Source: Pedobacter nutrimenti
GTDB lineage: Bacteria; Bacteroidota; Bacteroidia; Sphingobacteriales; Sphingobacteriaceae
Length of the DNA: 64,000 bases
Reading direction: 5' to 3'
NCBI RefSeq assembly: GCF_003208655.1
Contig: NZ_QKLU01000005.1
Location: forward strand, 340,889 to 404,888
Made by a program: the position numbers and the translations under genes. Shown in pieces: positions 46,042-53,457 of this stretch; positions within the stretch are counted from its first letter, which is position 1; the number at the start of each line of letters is the position of its first letter. The notes under the pieces are model-generated. The model was not told the origin of the DNA, made no database searches, and saw only the letters and a list, made by a program, of their open reading frames with translations.

Positions 46042-46227
46042 ATGATATCAAATGTACTTTGTAAAGTAGAGCATTCAGACTATACTAATGCTTGGAGAAG
46101 CGAAATCGTTATTGAGGGAGCAAGGGTAGTTCCAACTATATTAACCGCGTCTAAGATCAATGTTGAAAACGCATCTAAAGTGATTTATAAAAATTATCCT
46201 GAAATTTTAAGTAAACTTGGTTTATAA
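46042..46227 (+). CDS. Short protein, possible end of a displaced RHS tip
   Basis: 61 residues, MISNVLCKVEHSDYTNAW at the start and NYPEILSKLGL at the end. It begins without signal peptide and sits nine bases before a larger cytosolic gene, the position a toxin tip has relative to its immunity gene elsewhere in this region. No family recognised; it could also be a small independent gene. Confidence 0.4.
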   Translation: MISNVLCKVEHSDYTNAWRSEIVIEGARVVPTILTASKINVENASKVIYKNYPEILSKLGL

Positions 46228-46235
46228 GTGAATAC

Positions 46236-47036
46236 ATGATAATCTATAGAAGAATATTTGGCAATATTGATAATAAGTCAAAACAAAGAAAATTGGAGGA
46301 ATTTTTTGGAATTCCACTTGAACCCGGGTATTTCTCGAAGGATCTTGATGAAGAATCAATAGAATATAAAGCGATTAGAAATTATATCATTCCTTTTAAC
46401 TTAGATGATAGTATAATAGGAACAGAGTTTACTGACGAGGAAATTTTTGAGGCAGAAGTATTATGTTTCACTGGCGGGCGACCTTTTGCATATCCACAAC
46501 CTGAAGAACCGAAGTTTTTAGAAAACACCTATTTAGACAGTTGCTATAATTGTGGCTGTTTTGGTGATCAAAAGTCTGATTTTATAGTTAAGAAAGAACC
46601 GAATTTAAAACCAAATTCAGTAGCAACATTGCACTGGGTTTTTGGTGAGTTATTTTCAGAAACAGACTTATACCAAGAGTTTTTTAAAAAAATGGGATTG
46701 AGCAGGAGAACTCTTAAATTGAAGAATGGTCATGAGACCGCAAAATCGGTTGTTCAAGTTCTTCTTCCCAAACTAAAACGTGAATTAAATATGAATGGGC
46801 TGGAATTTTCTACCTGTCCAGTTTGTGGAAGAGTCAAGTACACACCAAGCACAATTGGTTTTTTCCCTAAACCAGAAACGGAGGATTTTCATATCATAAG
46901 AACTCGCGAATTTTTTGGATCTGGACATTCTGCGGATCATAGAATTCTATTAACAAATAATGTGATGAAAGAAATGATACAACTGAAAATAGCTAAAATT
47001 CACCAGTTTGTTCCTTGTAAATTTATAGCAACATGA
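46236..47036 (+). CDS. Cysteine-rich cytosolic protein, candidate immunity protein
   Basis: 266 residues, no signal peptide. Two cysteine clusters, SCYNCGCFG (about residue 105) and CPVCGRVKY (about 190), look like a zinc site. C-terminal TREFFGSGHSADHRILLTNN is distinctive. No named family comes to mind. AT-rich coding sequence like the whole module row. It overlaps the next gene by four bases. Immunity function is inferred from the location among RHS modules. Confidence 0.6.
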   Translation: MIIYRRIFGNIDNKSKQRKLEEFFGIPLEPGYFSKDLDEESIEYKAIRNYIIPFNLDDSIIGTEFTDEEIFEAEVLCFTGGRPFAYPQPEEPKFLENTYLDSCYNCGCFGDQKSDFIVKKEPNLKPNSVATLHWVFGELFSETDLYQEFFKKMGLSRRTLKLKNGHETAKSVVQVLLPKLKRELNMNGLEFSTCPVCGRVKYTPSTIGFFPKPETEDFHIIRTREFFGSGHSADHRILLTNNVMKEMIQLKIAKIHQFVPCKFIAT

Positions 47037-47377
47037 ATACGATTTTAGATAGAACATTTTTAAACTCAATAGTCGTAATAAATAACTTCAAGTTAGATTT
47101 TGGCGCGTTACATTTAGATATTTTATGTATAGAAGGCTCAGATACTGAAGTTAATTACAATATAGTATTATCTAATATTGCATATTTTGTCTTTAGACAG
47201 GAAAATTTTGATGACCAATTTGATGTTATAGATACATTTCTTGAAAAATTCAATGAAAGTTCCTATGTTGAATTTATGAAGTCTGACCGTATGCAAGATT
47301 TTTGGGTTTTAAGATTTCATAGTGGAATTCACCATCTTATTGTAGGATTTAAAGATTTGAAATTATATAAAATATAG
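47033..47377 (+). CDS. Small cytosolic protein coupled to the cysteine-rich gene
   Basis: 114 residues, beta-rich with aromatic residues (FKLDFGALHLDILCIEG, VEFMKSDRMQDFWVLRFHSGIHH). ATG overlaps the upstream stop by four bases, and a terminator follows 20 bases after its end, so the pair forms one unit. The size and architecture are those of small RHS immunity proteins; family unknown. Confidence 0.6.
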   Translation: MNTILDRTFLNSIVVINNFKLDFGALHLDILCIEGSDTEVNYNIVLSNIAYFVFRQENFDDQFDVIDTFLEKFNESSYVEFMKSDRMQDFWVLRFHSGIHHLIVGFKDLKLYKI

Positions 47378-47396
47378 TTGGAAATGCATTTTATAT

Positions 47397-47428
47397 AAAA
47401 GGGATATAATTACACATCCCTTTTATTT
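47397..47428 (+). terminator. Terminator after the cysteine-rich/immunity pair
   Basis: 9-bp stem aaaagggat / atccctttt with 10-base loop and a short T-rich end. Confidence 0.65.
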
Positions 47429-47591
47429 ATTGAATATCATTACAACAATAAATCTATTGAAAGATGTTTCAAACTTTATTAGGGAAGTATTTATATCATC
47501 CTTATTCTAAAACTATTATTACAAAGTAAAAGAGGAGGAAAAATTCTTATATGAAAATATAATCCGCTCGGTAACTATGAGGTGAATTTTT

Positions 47592-47717
47592 GTGATTTCG
47601 AGTAAGGCAAAGGCATATTTGATTGGAGTTGGGTTAGGCGAGGCAGCGCTACCAAAAACGTTATATAGGATGAATAGTCCTTTTTTAGGGATTACATCAA
47701 TATTAATGTGGTTTTAG
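47592..47717 (+). pseudogene. Relic of an RHS tip (hydrophobic Gly-rich segment)
   Basis: A 41-codon frame without its own start signal reads AYLIGVGLGEAALPKTLYRM, then NSPFLGITSILMWF, coherent protein sequence inside otherwise non-coding DNA. The glycine-rich hydrophobic character recalls the hydrophobic part of the tip in the complete RHS protein. An intact secreted or anchored small protein follows 47 bases later. Confidence 0.35.
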
Positions 47718-47764
47718 ATAAGTGATAAGGGAGTATAGCTAATAACCCTTCAAAATAGTTTATT

Positions 47765-48238
47765 ATGAGTGTTTTAAAAAAAATTACATTAGGAATTTTG
47801 GCTGTTCTTGTAGGCGTTGGTCTTTATAAATTGGCAGAACTTTATTCGCCGGGAAGTTATCCAAATGCTGAAACCTATGGATTTGATGTTAGTGAAAGTG
47901 AGCTAATAAAAGGAGTTCATCAATTTAAAATGGAAAACCCTCAGTTTACTCCTCCTGTTAAATTCGGTTTGAAAGAGGGGAGAGAAAATGCCAATGATCA
48001 TTGGTACAGTCTTTATTTTTATTATCCAGAGAGCAAAGAAATTATTTATGCTTGGACTAGGCCGAAAGGCTTTGGAGGATCTACAACGCTTGGTTTTGTG
48101 GGAATAAATCAGGGTGATGAGCTAGGGAATTGGAAAGATATTAACAGAGATTTCAATTCCTCTGAGAACTCAATTCAAAAGAAAAAATTTGAAACTTTAA
48201 TTTTGAATCCTATTAGAAAGATTATTGATAACAAATGA
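47765..48238 (+). CDS. Membrane-anchored small protein, candidate immunity protein
   Basis: 157 residues with one N-terminal hydrophobic helix (LKKITLGILAVLVGVGLYKLA) that could be an uncleaved anchor. The outer part has HWYSLYFYYPESKEIIYAW and GFGGSTTLGFVGI. No family recognised. Its stop overlaps by four bases the start of the broken toxin-like frame at 48235, so both were once one transcript. Confidence 0.6.
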   Translation: MSVLKKITLGILAVLVGVGLYKLAELYSPGSYPNAETYGFDVSESELIKGVHQFKMENPQFTPPVKFGLKEGRENANDHWYSLYFYYPESKEIIYAWTRPKGFGGSTTLGFVGINQGDELGNWKDINRDFNSSENSIQKKKFETLILNPIRKIIDNK

Positions 48239-48467
48239 TAGAAGTAAAGTCTTTGTATGCTTGGTTAAATAAGGGGGATGTATGGAAATATGGAGAAACC
48301 ACCTCAAAAGATAGATATTCACAAGATTACTTAAGGAAAGAAGGAGTGATTTTTCTCCTCAGTTTCCGGGCAATCAAGTAGAAATAAAAGTTGCAGAAAA
48401 AGTGCAAATCTATAAGTATGTAATTGCACACGGTTCTTTGCCACCTGGAAATAAAATATTTAGATAA
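48235..48467 (+). pseudogene. GIY-YIG-like RHS toxin tip, split by a one-base deletion
   Basis: The first frame (48235-48381) gives VWKYGETTSKDRYSQDYL, reminiscent of the second GIY-YIG nuclease motif (K-x-G-x-T, then R-Y). From about 48349 sense continues in the -1 frame: FSPQFPGNQVEIKVAEK, then VQIYKYVIAHGSLPPGNK, ending at 48467. Adding one base near 48346-48355 restores one frame of about 77 codons. There is no RHS core in front, so it is an orphan tip. An intact gene starts in the stop codon (TAATG). Confidence 0.55.
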
Positions 48468-48910
48468 TGGAATTTGCGTTAACAATGGAAGTCTCTGAAC
48501 CTATTATAAAAAATGGAGTTTCGGACTATATTAAACAGTTATCCGATCAGGTTGCGGAGTTTTTTAAAAAAAAGGATTATGGAGATGATTTACAGACACT
48601 TTATATCGGAATTATTTGTGTCACTTCGGAATTTGACTTTTTTTTCAAAGTAAGAAAGCCAAAATATAAAAAGGGTAAGAAAGTTACAATTGAGGATGGA
48701 AGACCCTACGAACGAACGGATTCTTTAGTTTATGATATAAAGCTAGACTATGATTCATTTGTGAATGCAAATGAAAATGAAGTGAAAATGATGTTGTCTA
48801 CAGAACTTTTAAAATCGTTTATAGTTTTCGATTCTGTGAAAATAAAACGGTTTGATAGAGAAAGTTTTGAAAAGGATGTGACCTTTTTTCTCGAATCATA
48901 TATTAAGTAG
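48467..48910 (+). CDS. Probable immunity protein of the split GIY-YIG-like tip
   Basis: 147 residues, no signal peptide, rich in Lys, Asp and Phe (VAEFFKKKDYGDDLQTLYIGII, EFDFFFKVRKPKY). Start overlaps the toxin relic stop by one base, the usual toxin-immunity coupling. A cytosolic location suits protection from a nuclease. It resembles Imm44-type proteins in size and layout, but I cannot claim membership. Confidence 0.6.
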   Translation: MEFALTMEVSEPIIKNGVSDYIKQLSDQVAEFFKKKDYGDDLQTLYIGIICVTSEFDFFFKVRKPKYKKGKKVTIEDGRPYERTDSLVYDIKLDYDSFVNANENEVKMMLSTELLKSFIVFDSVKIKRFDRESFEKDVTFFLESYIK

Positions 48911-48932
48911 AACATTATATTGAAATCTTCTT

Positions 48933-48964
48933 AGTACAAGCGCAAATGTATTTGTGCTTGTACT
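48933..48964 (+). terminator. Hairpin after the immunity gene
   Basis: 14-bp stem agtacaagcgcaaa / tttgtgcttgtact with one G-T pair and a 4-base loop. The tail is only moderately T-rich, so termination is probable but not certain. Confidence 0.5.
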
Positions 48965-49005
48965 TCATTTGTGTTTTCGGTAAGGTAATTCTTGTCGAAA
49001 AGTAA

Positions 49006-49080
49006 TTACGTTTGGAAGTAATGAATTCGGAAGGAGAAACAGGTTCTCCAACTTATATAGGACCAAAAAAGACAACCTAA
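49006..49080 (+). pseudogene. Tail of a lost RHS tip
   Basis: A 24-codon frame ends SEGETGSPTYIGPKKTT. The complete RHS protein ends NLIGPYKPK, so both tails share an IGP-x-K ending. It has no coherent upstream part and is followed four bases later by another broken module. Confidence 0.3.
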
Positions 49081-49208
49081 TCGATGAAGCTAAATAAATT
49101 AAGACTAATAAAGCTAACTAAAGACGAATTGAATAAACTAGGATATATTCTATTGAAGGATATCGATAGTGGAGCAAATGGATTATATGGGAAGTTAATT
49201 TCGCCTGA

Positions 49209-49514
49209 TCTGTTTTTAACGCCTATCGAGTATATGGTGGTGATGCCAAGGGAGATGGGTTTTCCTGGACGCCAACTAATCCTAACACTGTGTCCAATTT
49301 TAGAGATGCTGCCGGTTTGCCTTCTGGTGGGGAAAGTGGCATGGTAAATACGGGACAGTTTGTAATAGAGGGGACCGTTGATCATAGAAATATATTAAAA
49401 GTTAAAGCAGCTGAACCTTTAGATGGAAATAGAGGAGGTGGAATACCTGAATATATAATTAATCCGAAAAATGTAAATAAAACAAGGGCGTCTGGTGCAA
49501 ATCCGACATTTTAA
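49209..49514 (+). pseudogene. 5'-truncated RHS toxin tip of the VYGGDAKGDGFSWTP type
   Basis: After a stop at 49206 the frame reads FNAYRVYGGDAKGDGFSWTP, continues FRDAAGLPSGGESGMVNTG, and ends PEYIINPKNVNKTRASG...NPTF. The YRV ... SWTP ... PLDGNRGG layout occurs at the C-terminus of Bacteroidota RHS proteins (recalled, not searched). A tyrosine-arginine then Ser-Trp-Thr arrangement could fit an ADP-ribosyltransferase fold, but this is speculative. No core precedes it. A frame at 49084-49347 (KLTKDELNKLGYILLKDID) may be part of yet another tip. The intact small gene at 49518 follows by three bases. Confidence 0.55.
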
Positions 49515-49517
49515 ATT

Positions 49518-49700
49518 ATGGAAAACAAATATTTAGGAATGACAGTAAATGAACGCTTATATGTAAGTGGTTTGATGGATAAATTTGAAAAGGCAATAGA
49601 AAAAAGAGATATAGAAAAAGTAATAGCAATTCTTAAGACGGTAGAACTTAATGATGCTTCTATTAAACCTATTTTAGCCAATCATGGGCTTACAATATAA
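49518..49700 (+). CDS. Small probable immunity protein
   Basis: 60 residues, helical: MENKYLGMTVNERLYVSGLM then FEKAIEKRDIEKVIAILKTVEL. No signal peptide. Starts three bases after the stop of the SWTP-type toxin relic, as expected for the cognate immunity protein. Family not named. Confidence 0.65.
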   Translation: MENKYLGMTVNERLYVSGLMDKFEKAIEKRDIEKVIAILKTVELNDASIKPILANHGLTI

Positions 49701-49831
49701 AAGCCTATAATTTTTTATTGAGTCTTATAGAGGCGAACTCTTCTTTAAGTATATAATTGTATTTAATTTTAATGTCTGGTGGTTGTATTTTTTAGCCCAA
49801 TGCTTATCAATTTCATCAAAAAAGTAATACC

Positions 49832-50110
49832 ATGATGATAAATTCAAACGAAATAAAGATTACGGGTAATTGGACTTTTAATGGTCGAAAAATAATCGAG
49901 GATGAGCAATGTGAGAGAATATATTGGTTACGCGCTAATTACTTAATACGGATAGCTTCCGATGAAAGTGGGTGGGATGTTCTATATCAAGATCCAGAAA
50001 GTATGCAGTACTGGGAACTGATTTATGAACATAGTGAGTTGCAAGGAGGTGGACCTCCATCATTAGTACAATTATTAAAAGAAAATGCTTTGTCAAAATA
50101 TATTATATAA
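49832..50110 (+). CDS. Imm27-family immunity protein
   Basis: 92 residues. IKITGNWTFNGRKIIEDEQC, ERIYWLRANYLIRIASDESGW, YQDPESMQYWELIYEHSELQGGGPPSL fit the Imm27 pattern as I recall it (ITG.W, DESGWD.LY.DP, YWEL.Y..S.L.GGGPP). It neutralises a partner toxin, probably in the cytosol. No cognate toxin remains beside it; the 130 bases before it hold no intact frame. It overlaps the next gene by 26 bp. Confidence 0.75.
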   Translation: MMINSNEIKITGNWTFNGRKIIEDEQCERIYWLRANYLIRIASDESGWDVLYQDPESMQYWELIYEHSELQGGGPPSLVQLLKENALSKYII

Positions 50111-50585
50111 GCAATTTTTGAATACTGAAGCATTTTTAATAGGTATGTTTCTAATGGCCATAACGGGCTGTTCTTCCAGCGGAAATGGTACATTTAATAC
50201 GGAGGAGCTTGTATCTAGTAAAGAAGAGAAAATTTATATCAACACTTTAAACTGGGGTGTAACAGATGATAATCAAATTTCTTCTGTCTCGAGCGATCGA
50301 AATAAACTGTTAAAAAAGGGAGATACATTGAATGCTGTAAAAGGTCTGGAGCCTTTTATCTATACTTTTAAAAAGGATACATTGAATTTGTATTTTGACG
50401 GGCAGGTAAATTATAGTATCACAGAAAAATTTAAAACAATACAAGTTAATTTTATAGCTCTAGATAAAAAAGAGTTTGCAAAGGATCGAGAAAAGGCATA
50501 CAAAAATGAAGATGGATATTGTACAGTCCCAAAGAGTAAGAAAAAGGATTATCCTTCAGATATGCCAAAACCCCCATCTAATTAA
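50085..50585 (+). CDS. Putative lipoprotein
   Basis: 166 residues. A hydrophobic segment ends FLMAITGCSSSGNG, which fits a lipobox with the acylated Cys near residue 29. The start is uncertain: ATG at 50145 (MFLMAITGC) gives a too short signal, the start at 50085 a long one with a Glu in it. The mature part (TLNWGVTDDNQISSV, FIYTFKKDTLNLYFDG) is unrecognised. Last gene of the module row; possibly a periplasmic immunity factor. Confidence 0.55.
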   Translation: MLCQNILYKQFLNTEAFLIGMFLMAITGCSSSGNGTFNTEELVSSKEEKIYINTLNWGVTDDNQISSVSSDRNKLLKKGDTLNAVKGLEPFIYTFKKDTLNLYFDGQVNYSITEKFKTIQVNFIALDKKEFAKDREKAYKNEDGYCTVPKSKKKDYPSDMPKPPSN

Positions 50586-50651
50586 ACAAAAGCCTAAATC
50601 AGGTAATTTGGTTTTTTGTTTTTAGACATCAGCATTTATTTGACGGAGCAA

Positions 50652-50687
50652 ACAAAGCCCGGGAATTAATTAGTTCCTGGGCTTTGT
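50652..50687. terminator. Hairpin between convergent genes at the end of the RHS region
   Basis: 14-bp stem acaaagcccgggaa / ttcctgggctttgt with one G-T pair and 8-base loop. No long T-run; probably stops transcription from both sides. Confidence 0.5.
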
Positions 50688-50735
50688 AGGTTTCAATATC
50701 CAACATCTATCAAAAAAGAGAGAACAAAAACTCCC

Positions 50736-50951
50736 TCATTCCGCCCTATCAAACTGTACAAAAACAGCACCTTCGCTGCCCATGGTCCGGTATTCCAGTC
50801 TGATTTCACCGGCTTCAATTAATCGCTTTACCCGGAAATGAACTTCCTCTATGCTCAGGCCAAGCTGTTTGGATAATTTTTCAATAAGCGCTTGCTCCTG
50901 GGCTGGGGTGATTTCATGCACCACAATGTCTGTGTCTTCTGATTCTTTCAT
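50736..50951 (-). CDS. Small protein with a possible helix-turn-helix, unknown function
   Basis: 71 residues. LIEKLSKQLGLSIEEVHFRVKRLIEAGEI could be a winged-helix core, followed by a short beta hairpin (IRLEYRTMGSEGAVFVQF). GC content and codon use are like the core genome, unlike the AT-rich RHS modules beside it. It follows the 88-residue gene by 31 bases on the same strand. Confidence 0.55.
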   Translation of the reverse strand: MKESEDTDIVVHEITPAQEQALIEKLSKQLGLSIEEVHFRVKRLIEAGEIRLEYRTMGSEGAVFVQFDRAE

Positions 50952-50982
50952 GGTTGTATTTAATTAAGTTTAAGGGATTTTG

Positions 50983-51249
50983 TCATTCCTGCTTGCCCTG
51001 GTTTTCATAGGCGTCTTTACAATAAACAGCCACCAAAAGGGCATCCAATTGTTCGTAAAAGGTGGTCAGGTTTTCCTTTTCGATTACAGAAAGGCTCGCC
51101 CAGTTTTCGGAAAAGGCCAGTTTAAAAAGTTGCCAAAGCAGGTTTTGGCTTTCTTCCAGATGGTAGTCTGAAAAGAAAGAACTGATCAGCTGGGCCGATA
51201 AAGGAATTGAATTGGGCTGGTTTGGGTTTTGGTGGCTTTCCTGCTTCAT
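50983..51249 (-). CDS. Small helical protein of unknown function
   Basis: 88 residues, starting with a polar stretch (MKQESHQNPNQPNS) and then amphipathic helices (ISSFFSDYHLEESQNLLWQLFKLAF). No family recognised. Probably one operon with the 71-residue gene downstream. The inverted repeat at 51315-51398 lies in front of it. Confidence 0.55.
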   Translation of the reverse strand: MKQESHQNPNQPNSIPLSAQLISSFFSDYHLEESQNLLWQLFKLAFSENWASLSVIEKENLTTFYEQLDALLVAVYCKDAYENQGKQE

Positions 51250-51314
51250 TTAAAATATATGTTTTAAATGAGCCCCGGGAGGGATTCAGGAAATAGCTAT
51301 AGCTTAAAAAAGAA

Positions 51315-51398
51315 ATAGCGTTATGGACCCCAAATACCGCATCGACTGGCTTCTCACGGCCTTCCCAAACGGATTTACAATAGAGCCCATAACGCTAT
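51315..51398. repeat. 84-bp element bounded by a 12-bp perfect inverted repeat
   Basis: atagcgttatgg at 51315-51326 and ccataacgctat at 51387-51398. The core is GC-richer than its surroundings and open on both strands: plus MDPKYRIDWLLTAFPNGF and on to a stop inside the right arm; minus MGSIVNPFGKAVRSQS and on. It may be a small palindromic mobile element, a regulatory hairpin or a leader. No terminal gene is attached. Confidence 0.5.
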
Positions 51399-51399
51399 A

Positions 51400-52062
51400 G
51401 TGCATTCAAATGTATGCAAAATATTGTCATGGGCATTAATCTATTGTCTCGTGGGATGTTATTGTGAGAATTTGTCGATCGAGACTCTTATTAATACCTC
51501 AGTTAAGAAGTTGATATATTATTTTCGTTTTACTTCATTGTTTGCTGATCATTTAATTCCCTCGAGGATCAAAACCATCCGGTTTAGACAGACGGTTTTG
51601 ACCTGTTGGGAAAATAGTTGCTTAATACAAATCAAATATATACAAATAACTTAAAAGACCAATAATTTCTATAAAATTAAATTTTGATTTATAAAGAATA
51701 TTTTTGACTATAAAACCAATATTTTGAGAGGGCAGTTGAATTTTGAAAAAAGGGCTTTCAGAAGGGTAGGAGATAGGTATTTTAAAACAGCAGGTCGAAA
51801 AAAACTGGTCAGTCTGAAACTTAATCATTTTTCAGTTTAATTCCCAACCAGATGACCCATTCGTCCAATTGCCCACGCATAATTACAAGGGACTATGAAA
51901 AAAAATATACTCTAAATTTAAGCCCTTCCACAAAAAAACAGCAGAAGAAATTTCGGTCAAAAACTTAAAAGGGTCCATTGCTTTCAGTTACAGGGCCCTA
52001 ATGCAAAATATCTTTATTTCCTTTTATTTTATATTTGAAGAAGTAACTAAAGGATAACATGA
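51400..52062. other. Gene-free AT-rich stretch
   Basis: I see no supported gene here. Short frames (84 codons plus, 68 codons minus) look like composition artefacts. A small inverted repeat, aaaacc...ggttttg, lies near 51569-51600. Probably worn-out island DNA in front of the acetyltransferase gene. Confidence 0.5.
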
Positions 52063-52629
52063 ATGATCAGCGAACAAAAATACATTTTTACATCAGAGCG
52101 ATTGGGTTTTAGAAACTGGTTAATGACAGATGTCGAAATCATGGCCGAAATCAACTCAGATGAAGAGGTTATGGAGTTTTTTCCTGGCACCAAATCCAGG
52201 CAGGAAACCACCGAATTTATAGAGAGAATGCAGCATCAGTTTCAAGAAAAAGGCTTTTGTTATTATGCTGTAGACAAATTGGAAACCAGTGAATTTATTG
52301 GCTTTATTGGTTTGTCAGAACAGGTTTTTGCTGCTGACTTCACGCCATGCATTGACATCGGCTGGAGACTAAAGAGAGCGCAATGGAATAAAGGTTACGC
52401 AACGGAGGGTGCTAAAAGATGTCTGGACTATGCGTTTAACCAGCTGAAATTAGAAAAAGTGATGGCCATAGCGCCCACAGTTAATTTGAAGTCCGAGCAG
52501 GTCATGAAAAAAATTGGAATGAAAAAAACTAAAAACTTTAACCATCCGGGTTTAGCAGACCATAAAAGACTGCAGGAGTGTACCCTGTATGAAATAAATG
52601 CAGGCGAGTTTAAAACCATATTTAACTGA
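52063..52629 (+). CDS. GNAT N-acetyltransferase (RimJ/RimL type)
   Basis: 188 residues. The family opens with SERLGFRNWLMTD and DEEVMEFFPG; the CoA-binding loop is QWNKGYATEGAKRCLDYA, followed by NLKSEQVMKKIGMKK. It moves an acetyl group from acetyl-CoA to an amine; the substrate is unknown. Single gene inside the island. Confidence 0.85.
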   Translation: MISEQKYIFTSERLGFRNWLMTDVEIMAEINSDEEVMEFFPGTKSRQETTEFIERMQHQFQEKGFCYYAVDKLETSEFIGFIGLSEQVFAADFTPCIDIGWRLKRAQWNKGYATEGAKRCLDYAFNQLKLEKVMAIAPTVNLKSEQVMKKIGMKKTKNFNHPGLADHKRLQECTLYEINAGEFKTIFN

Positions 52630-52655
52630 ACTTTACGAATCGAACACACGATACC

Positions 52656-52769
52656 ATGATCGAAAAATCTATAGAGAGACTTCATTTTTTATGCAATACC
52701 ATCCCAAGCTTATTGCTGGAAATTGAGGAGAGCATGTTTTCCATAAAAACTAGCCTCTTGCAAATATAA
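52656..52769 (+). pseudogene. N-terminal relic of a DinB-like protein
   Basis: A 37-codon frame reads MIEKSIERLHFLCNTIPSLL, then LEIEESMFS, like the first helix of DinB_2 proteins (LLNTIP..L..I....FS.KP). It then stops; the expected rest is absent. The following 110 bases contain only scraps. Confidence 0.3.
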
Positions 52770-52885
52770 CCTAAAGCCTTATGTATAAGTCCTTAACGGA
52801 TTAAACACAAGCTGAAACTGGATGGAGAAGAAGACCTTAACATTTTTTACAGAACCTGGGATAAAACAAATAAACGCTGCCTAAT

Positions 52886-53356
52886 ATGAAATATATTTTG
52901 TTGTTCGCCTGCTTAATACCATGCATGGGTTTTAATAAAACTCACTTTATTGACATCACCAACGATTTCACCATTGATCGATTCGAGGCTGTGAAGCATT
53001 TTATTTTAAAGCATGGTAATACCCAAACCTATCGTAATTTTGATAGTAATAATCCCCATTACAAGATAGATAACACTGATATTTATCTTAATGCCGAAAC
53101 CGGGCAGCGGAATATCAATAATAATCCTGATTTATCAGATTTCAATGAGATTACAATTCACCCTTCCTCTGGTCCATATTATACGATCAGGATAGTGAGA
53201 GCAGGTGATCATCGCAAAAAGAATATTCGTATTCCGGACAAAATGCAGGAAAAAAGAGTCTACCTGATCAATGACTATGGAACTGTTTCTGCCGCTATGA
53301 AGAAAGATGTGCTGAACCATCTCCTGAAAATTGAAGCAAAACTATCCGTTTTTTAA
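52886..53356 (+). CDS. Secreted protein of unknown function, possibly cut short by a frameshift
   Basis: 156 residues with a signal peptide (MKYILLFACLIPCMGF). The mature part has TIDRFEAVKHFILKHGNTQTY and INDYGTVSAAMKKDVLNHLL. No family recognised. The frame stops inside a T6 run (53349-53354). With one more T it continues as FLNSYKEHVEAVLAHQYAKG, then DHTNTSIWLIK, to a stop at 53445, next to the ATG of the following gene. That tail looks like real protein, so the intact gene probably has about 186 codons. Confidence 0.6.
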   Translation: MKYILLFACLIPCMGFNKTHFIDITNDFTIDRFEAVKHFILKHGNTQTYRNFDSNNPHYKIDNTDIYLNAETGQRNINNNPDLSDFNEITIHPSSGPYYTIRIVRAGDHRKKNIRIPDKMQEKRVYLINDYGTVSAAMKKDVLNHLLKIEAKLSVF

Positions 53357-53457
53357 ATTCATACAAAGAGCATGTTGAAGCTGTATTGGCCCATCAATAT
53401 GCTAAAGGAGACCATACCAATACAAGTATATGGCTAATTAAATAAATGACTGTAAAT

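Noticed and set aside
51400-51828. 84-codon plus-strand and 68-codon minus-strand frames
   Set aside because: AT-rich, no start signal, no recognisable pattern.
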